Below, one piece after another: positions 61,006 through 64,000 of a DNA stretch of 64,000 nt (position 1 is its first letter; each line of letters opens with the position of its first letter). The DNA lies in the NCBI GenBank assembly GCA_046518185.1, contig JBKGRZ010000001.1, positions 1,240,001-1,304,000 of the forward strand, written 5' to 3'. The position numbers and the translations under genes were made by a program. This stretch comes from Scandinavium vulneris_A (GTDB taxonomy: Bacteria; Pseudomonadota; Gammaproteobacteria; Enterobacterales; Enterobacteriaceae). The notes below the pieces were generated by a model. That model searched no databases and was not told the origin of the DNA. It worked only from the letters and a program-made list of their open reading frames with translations.

Positions 61006-62364
61006 ATGTGCGCTAGCCGTATTTGGATCCAAAACCCGCAGGCCATTTTCACCCCGGACGACGTTGATGCCCGGGGTGGCATTGTCATAGAAGCAGGCAA
61101 AATCAGCGAAGTGCTGGCGGCGGGCGTTACCCCGTCCATTCCCTGTGACACCATCTTCGACGCTCGCGAGCATGTTGTATTACCGGGTCTTATCAATACC
61201 CATCACCATTTTTACCAGACGTTGACCCGGGCATGGGCACCCGTGGTCAATGAGCCGCTGTTCCCGTGGCTGAAAACGCTGTATCCGGTGTGGGCGAAGC
61301 TCACACCCGAGGCGCTAAAGCTGGCAAGCCAGGTCGCGATGGCGGAACTACTGCTTTCCGGTTGCACCACTACCAGCGATCATCACTATCTGTTCCCGGA
61401 AGGCATGGAAAACGCGATTGATGTGCAGGTTGAGGTTGTGAATAGCCTTGGTATGCGCGCGATGCTGACCCGTGGCTCGATGAGTCTCGGGGAACAGGAC
61501 GGCGGCTTGCCGCCACAGCAAACGGTACAATCGGGTGAGGCCATTCTGGAAGACAGTCTGCGGCTAATTCGTCGCTATCATCAGCGCGGTGACGGGGCGC
61601 AGATACAAATTGCGCTTGCGCCCTGCTCCCCGTTTTCAGTAACCGAAGAGATCATGCAGGAGAGCGCGCGACTTGCCGCCGCGCACGACGTACGCCTGCA
61701 TACCCATCTGGCGGAAACGCTGGATGAAGAAGCATTCTGCCTGGAACATTTCGGCTTGCGCACCGTCGATTATCTGGAAAAAGTGGGCTGGCTAAGTGAC
61801 AGAACATGGCTGGCCCACGGCATTCACTTTAACGCCGATGAAATTCGCCGCCTCGGTGCGGCGGGCGTCGGAATTTGTCACTGTCCAGTGTCAAATATGC
61901 GCCTGGCTTCCGGGATTTGTCCGACGCTGGAACTGGAAGATGCAGGGGCGATTATCGGGCTCGGCGTTGATGGCTCAGCGTCCAACGATGCCTCAAGCCT
62001 GATGTTCGAAACCCGGCAGGCACTCTATCTACAGCGTCTGCGTTACGGGGCCAAACGTATCACGCCGCAAAAAGTATTGAGCTGGGCGACGCGGGGTTCG
62101 GCGCGTTTATTAGGCCGTCACGATCTGGGCGAGATCCGGGTGGGTAAACAGGCCGATCTGGCGCTGTTTCGTCTGGACGATCTACGCTTTAGCGGCAGCC
62201 ACGACCCGCTCTCGGCATTGATCCTCTGCGGGGCTGAACGCGCTGATAGAGTCATGGTCGGGGGGGAGTGGCGGGTGATTGACGGTGAAATTTGCGGGCT
62301 GGACTGCGAACGACTGAAGGTTTTACATCGCGAAGCGGCGAAACAGTTGGTTGCAACTTTCTGA
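61006..62364 (+). CDS. 8-oxoguanine deaminase-like amidohydrolase
   Basis: A 452-residue member of the metal-dependent amidohydrolase superfamily (ATZ/TRZ subgroup). Metal ligands are seen in NTHHHFYQ (HxH, about residues 66-68), HTHLAETLDEE, LAHGIHF and GVDGSASND (the catalytic aspartate). The overall sequence resembles 8-oxoguanine deaminases of the Pseudomonas PA0142 group, which turn 8-oxoguanine into urate plus ammonium. Guanine deaminase or an isocytosine-type activity remains possible. It lies 80 bp after the permease, with GGAGGAG before the ATG, apparently in one operon. Confidence 0.85.
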   Translation: MCASRIWIQNPQAIFTPDDVDARGGIVIEAGKISEVLAAGVTPSIPCDTIFDAREHVVLPGLINTHHHFYQTLTRAWAPVVNEPLFPWLKTLYPVWAKLTPEALKLASQVAMAELLLSGCTTTSDHHYLFPEGMENAIDVQVEVVNSLGMRAMLTRGSMSLGEQDGGLPPQQTVQSGEAILEDSLRLIRRYHQRGDGAQIQIALAPCSPFSVTEEIMQESARLAAAHDVRLHTHLAETLDEEAFCLEHFGLRTVDYLEKVGWLSDRTWLAHGIHFNADEIRRLGAAGVGICHCPVSNMRLASGICPTLELEDAGAIIGLGVDGSASNDASSLMFETRQALYLQRLRYGAKRITPQKVLSWATRGSARLLGRHDLGEIRVGKQADLALFRLDDLRFSGSHDPLSALILCGAERADRVMVGGEWRVIDGEICGLDCERLKVLHREAAKQLVATF

Positions 62365-62387
62365 GGAAAAAAACGGTAAAAATGACA

Positions 62388-62418
62388 AGAGGCCGCAACG
62401 GAATCTGTTGTGGCCTCT
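62388..62418. terminator. Bidirectional hairpin between the deaminase gene and tatE
   Basis: A 12-bp stem AGAGGCCGCAAC/GTTGTGGCCTCT (one G-T pair) with a 7-nt loop. On the minus strand it is followed by a T-rich stretch (TGTCATTTTTACCGTTTTTT), so it should end tatE transcription. On the plus strand the T run is poor. It lies between convergent genes. Confidence 0.7.
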
Positions 62419-62492
62419 CTGGCTAACTCGTTGGCGTCGATGAAATGACCTGCCCGATATACGCGTGCAGCACGTCGTTTCTGACTGCGCCG

Positions 62493-62696
62493 TTACTCTT
62501 TATGAGAGAGTTTTTCTGCCGGGACGTCGTCTTCTGCCGTTTTTCTGGCCGTTGTATCGTCGTCGTTCATGGCTTTCTTAAAGCCTTTAATTGCTGAACC
62601 CAGGTCTCCGCCCAGCGTACGCAATTTCTTGGTGCCGAACACCAGAACAATCAGTGCGGCAACCACCAGCAGCTTGGTAATACTAATCTCACCCAT
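62493..62696 (-). CDS. tatE: Sec-independent protein translocase subunit TatE
   Basis: A 67-residue TatA-like protein, same length as E. coli TatE. It has an N-terminal membrane helix (ITKLLVVAALIVLVFGTKKL), a hinge (FGTKKLRTLGGDLG), an amphipathic helix and a charged tail ending in EKLSHKE. It supports twin-arginine export of folded proteins alongside TatA. Confidence 0.97.
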   Translation of the reverse strand: MGEISITKLLVVAALIVLVFGTKKLRTLGGDLGSAIKGFKKAMNDDDTTARKTAEDDVPAEKLSHKE

Positions 62697-62823
62697 AGAT
62701 ACCTTCTTGATTAAAACAGGCTACAAAACGCGCCAACAAAACCGTAGCTAATTAACGGTCATTTAGCGAGGGCACACAATAGCAATCTGTAACAAGGTGA
62801 ATCAAGCACTGATTAAAAAAACA

Positions 62824-63612
62824 TCACATTATTTGCGGTGGCGCAAAGCGGCGGTTGTTAAGTACCGGCAACTGCGCACGGATCTGCTGCAATATCGCCC
62901 GACTAACGTCGGCATAAATTAGCTGCTGCGAGCACCCCGCCCCGGCCAGGGTGACACCCAGCGGATCAACAATTCGACTCTGGCCGATATTCTTGTTCCC
63001 ACACTCCCCGGCTGCCACGATATAGCAGGTCGTATCCAGTGAGCGGGCTGCCAACAGCGTCGCCCAGTGGTGCTCTTTCAGCGGACCGCGCACCCAGGCG
63101 GTCGGCAAGACTAAAACCTCGGCGCCCTGCAAGGCCTGCGCCAGCGCCATTTCCGGGAAGCGTAAATCGTAACAGGTCATTAGCCCAACCTTCATCCCGT
63201 CCACCTCAATCAGCGGCGGGAGCACCGTTCCGGCATCGACCCGTTTTGACTCCTGAATAGAGAACGCATCGTACAGATGCAGCTTCTGATACTGGGCAAT
63301 GATTTCCCCGCCACGCAGCGCCACCAGGGTATTTGCGGCACGACCTTCGCGGGTCGGGACGTGAACGGTCAGTACGGTGGTCATCGCATTTCGTCGGCTT
63401 TCATCGCGCAACAGCGTCAAAAAGCCGCCGTCCAGCTCCTGAGCAGATTTCACTGACATATCCGGGTCGTTATCGTCCCGGGCTAACAGCGCCTCAGGCA
63501 GCACCAGCAACGATGTCTGCTGCTCTGCCGCTTGCTGCATCAGTAAAACGCAGGTGCGGGCATTGGTGGGCCAGTCGGGCGTAACGGCAAATTGTCCGGC
63601 AGCAACGCGCAT
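62824..63612 (-). CDS. ybeM: Deaminated glutathione amidase (nitrilase superfamily, YbeM/Nit1)
   Basis: A 262-residue carbon-nitrogen hydrolase. The catalytic Glu-Lys-Cys set lies in LVLPEALLA (about residue 40), YQKLHLYDAF (about 110) and MTCYDLRFPEMA (about 146). The Nit1 family removes deaminated glutathione formed by transaminase side reactions. The gene is complete here. It lies upstream of tatE on the same strand, with a 127-bp gap. Confidence 0.9.
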   Translation of the reverse strand: MRVAAGQFAVTPDWPTNARTCVLLMQQAAEQQTSLLVLPEALLARDDNDPDMSVKSAQELDGGFLTLLRDESRRNAMTTVLTVHVPTREGRAANTLVALRGGEIIAQYQKLHLYDAFSIQESKRVDAGTVLPPLIEVDGMKVGLMTCYDLRFPEMALAQALQGAEVLVLPTAWVRGPLKEHHWATLLAARSLDTTCYIVAAGECGNKNIGQSRIVDPLGVTLAGAGCSQQLIYADVSRAILQQIRAQLPVLNNRRFAPPQIM

Positions 63613-63700
63613 AACATTTTCCTCGGTGTCTTGCCGTAGCCATTAACCCAGCCCGGCGCTAAGATAGAACCCTAACGTAATCAAATAGCAGGAATTGGCG

Positions 63701-64000
63701 GTGTTACAAATCCTTTTAGCCGTTTTTATTGGGGGAGGAACCGGCAGCGTGTTGCGCTGGCTACTCGGAATGCGCCTGAACCCACTGCATCATGCTGTCC
63801 CGATTGGCACACTGACGGCCAACCTGCTCGGCGCGTTTATTATCGGTGCCGGGCTGGCGTGGTTCAATCGGATGACCCACATTGACCCGATGTGGAAGCT
63901 GCTGATCACTACGGGTTTCTGCGGCGGATTAACCACTTTCTCGACGTTTTCGGCGGAAGTGGTGTTTTTATTGCAGGACGGGCGTTTCGGCTGGGCACTG
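63701..64000 (+). CDS. crcB: Fluoride ion channel CrcB (Fluc), N-terminal part
   Basis: Partial gene cut by the right edge: 100 codons of an expected 127 or so. It begins with GTG and reads (M)LQILLAVFIGGGTGSVLRW. The Fluc motifs GTLTANLLGAF and GFCGGLTTFSTFS are present. The protein forms a dual-topology dimer that exports fluoride. I see no fluoride riboswitch upstream. Confidence 0.95.
   Translation, partial: MLQILLAVFIGGGTGSVLRWLLGMRLNPLHHAVPIGTLTANLLGAFIIGAGLAWFNRMTHIDPMWKLLITTGFCGGLTTFSTFSAEVVFLLQDGRFGWAL

Noticed and set aside
63613..63700. Fluoride riboswitch before crcB
   Set aside because: The 88-bp gap lacks the conserved riboswitch core I know and is too short for a full leader.

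Overview
The window is a stretch of chromosome from a member of the Enterobacteriaceae. Almost every protein aligns end to end with a gene I recognise from the Escherichia coli region that runs, in the opposite direction, from phr to crcB. I place it near Enterobacter, Klebsiella or Citrobacter-type enterics rather than E. coli, because several E. coli genes are missing and a two-gene purine cassette is present. I cannot name the species from the sequence alone. I see no phage, insertion sequence, integron or CRISPR array.

Layout. 1-2.1 kb: the end of a peptide transporter gene (dtpD), photolyase (phrB) and ybfA. 2.3-10.2 kb: the high-affinity potassium uptake operon kdpFABC with its sensor and regulator kdpDE. 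10.4-14.3 kb: the acid-inducible ornithine decarboxylase system, with the ornithine-sensing leader peptide speFL followed by speF and potE. 14.3-16.5 kb: seqA-pgm on the minus strand. 16.7-19.4 kb: ybfF, ybfE, fldA and fur. 19.4-29.9 kb: an amino-sugar regulon (chiP-chiQ porin and lipoprotein, glnS, nagE, and divergent nagBACD), with NagC operators, a CRP site and a ChiX pairing site. 30.2-32.9 kb: asnB and an eight-gene tRNA operon. 33-40 kb: ubiF, miaB, ybeZ-ybeY-ybeX and lnt. 40.3-43.5 kb: the glutamate/aspartate ABC transporter gltIJKL with the sRNA SroC in its first gap. 43.5-56.9 kb: ybeL, then the long essential cluster leuS-lptE-holA-nadD-rsfS-rlmH-mrdA-mrdB-rlpA-dacA-ybeD-lipB, covering translation, LPS export, replication, NAD, ribosome silencing and the cell-elongation machinery. 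57-64 kb: ybeF, lipA, the inserted purine cassette, tatE, a nitrilase-family amidase and the start of crcB.

The most interesting part is the cassette between lipA and tatE. It holds an NCS2 purine permease and an 8-oxoguanine-deaminase-like amidohydrolase. Upstream lie a sigma-54 type -24/-12 element and, about 140 bp before the predicted transcription start, a perfect GCACC-N5-GGTGC NtrC-type palindrome. This reads as a nitrogen-regulated purine scavenging unit. A second palindrome of the same form sits upstream of gltI. Other points of interest are an eighth tRNA gene (a third CUG-reading tRNA-Gln of a different sequence type), a fur leader in which the expected Uof reading frame is broken, a complete two-operator layout at both nag and chiP, and the absence of cobC between nadD and rsfS.
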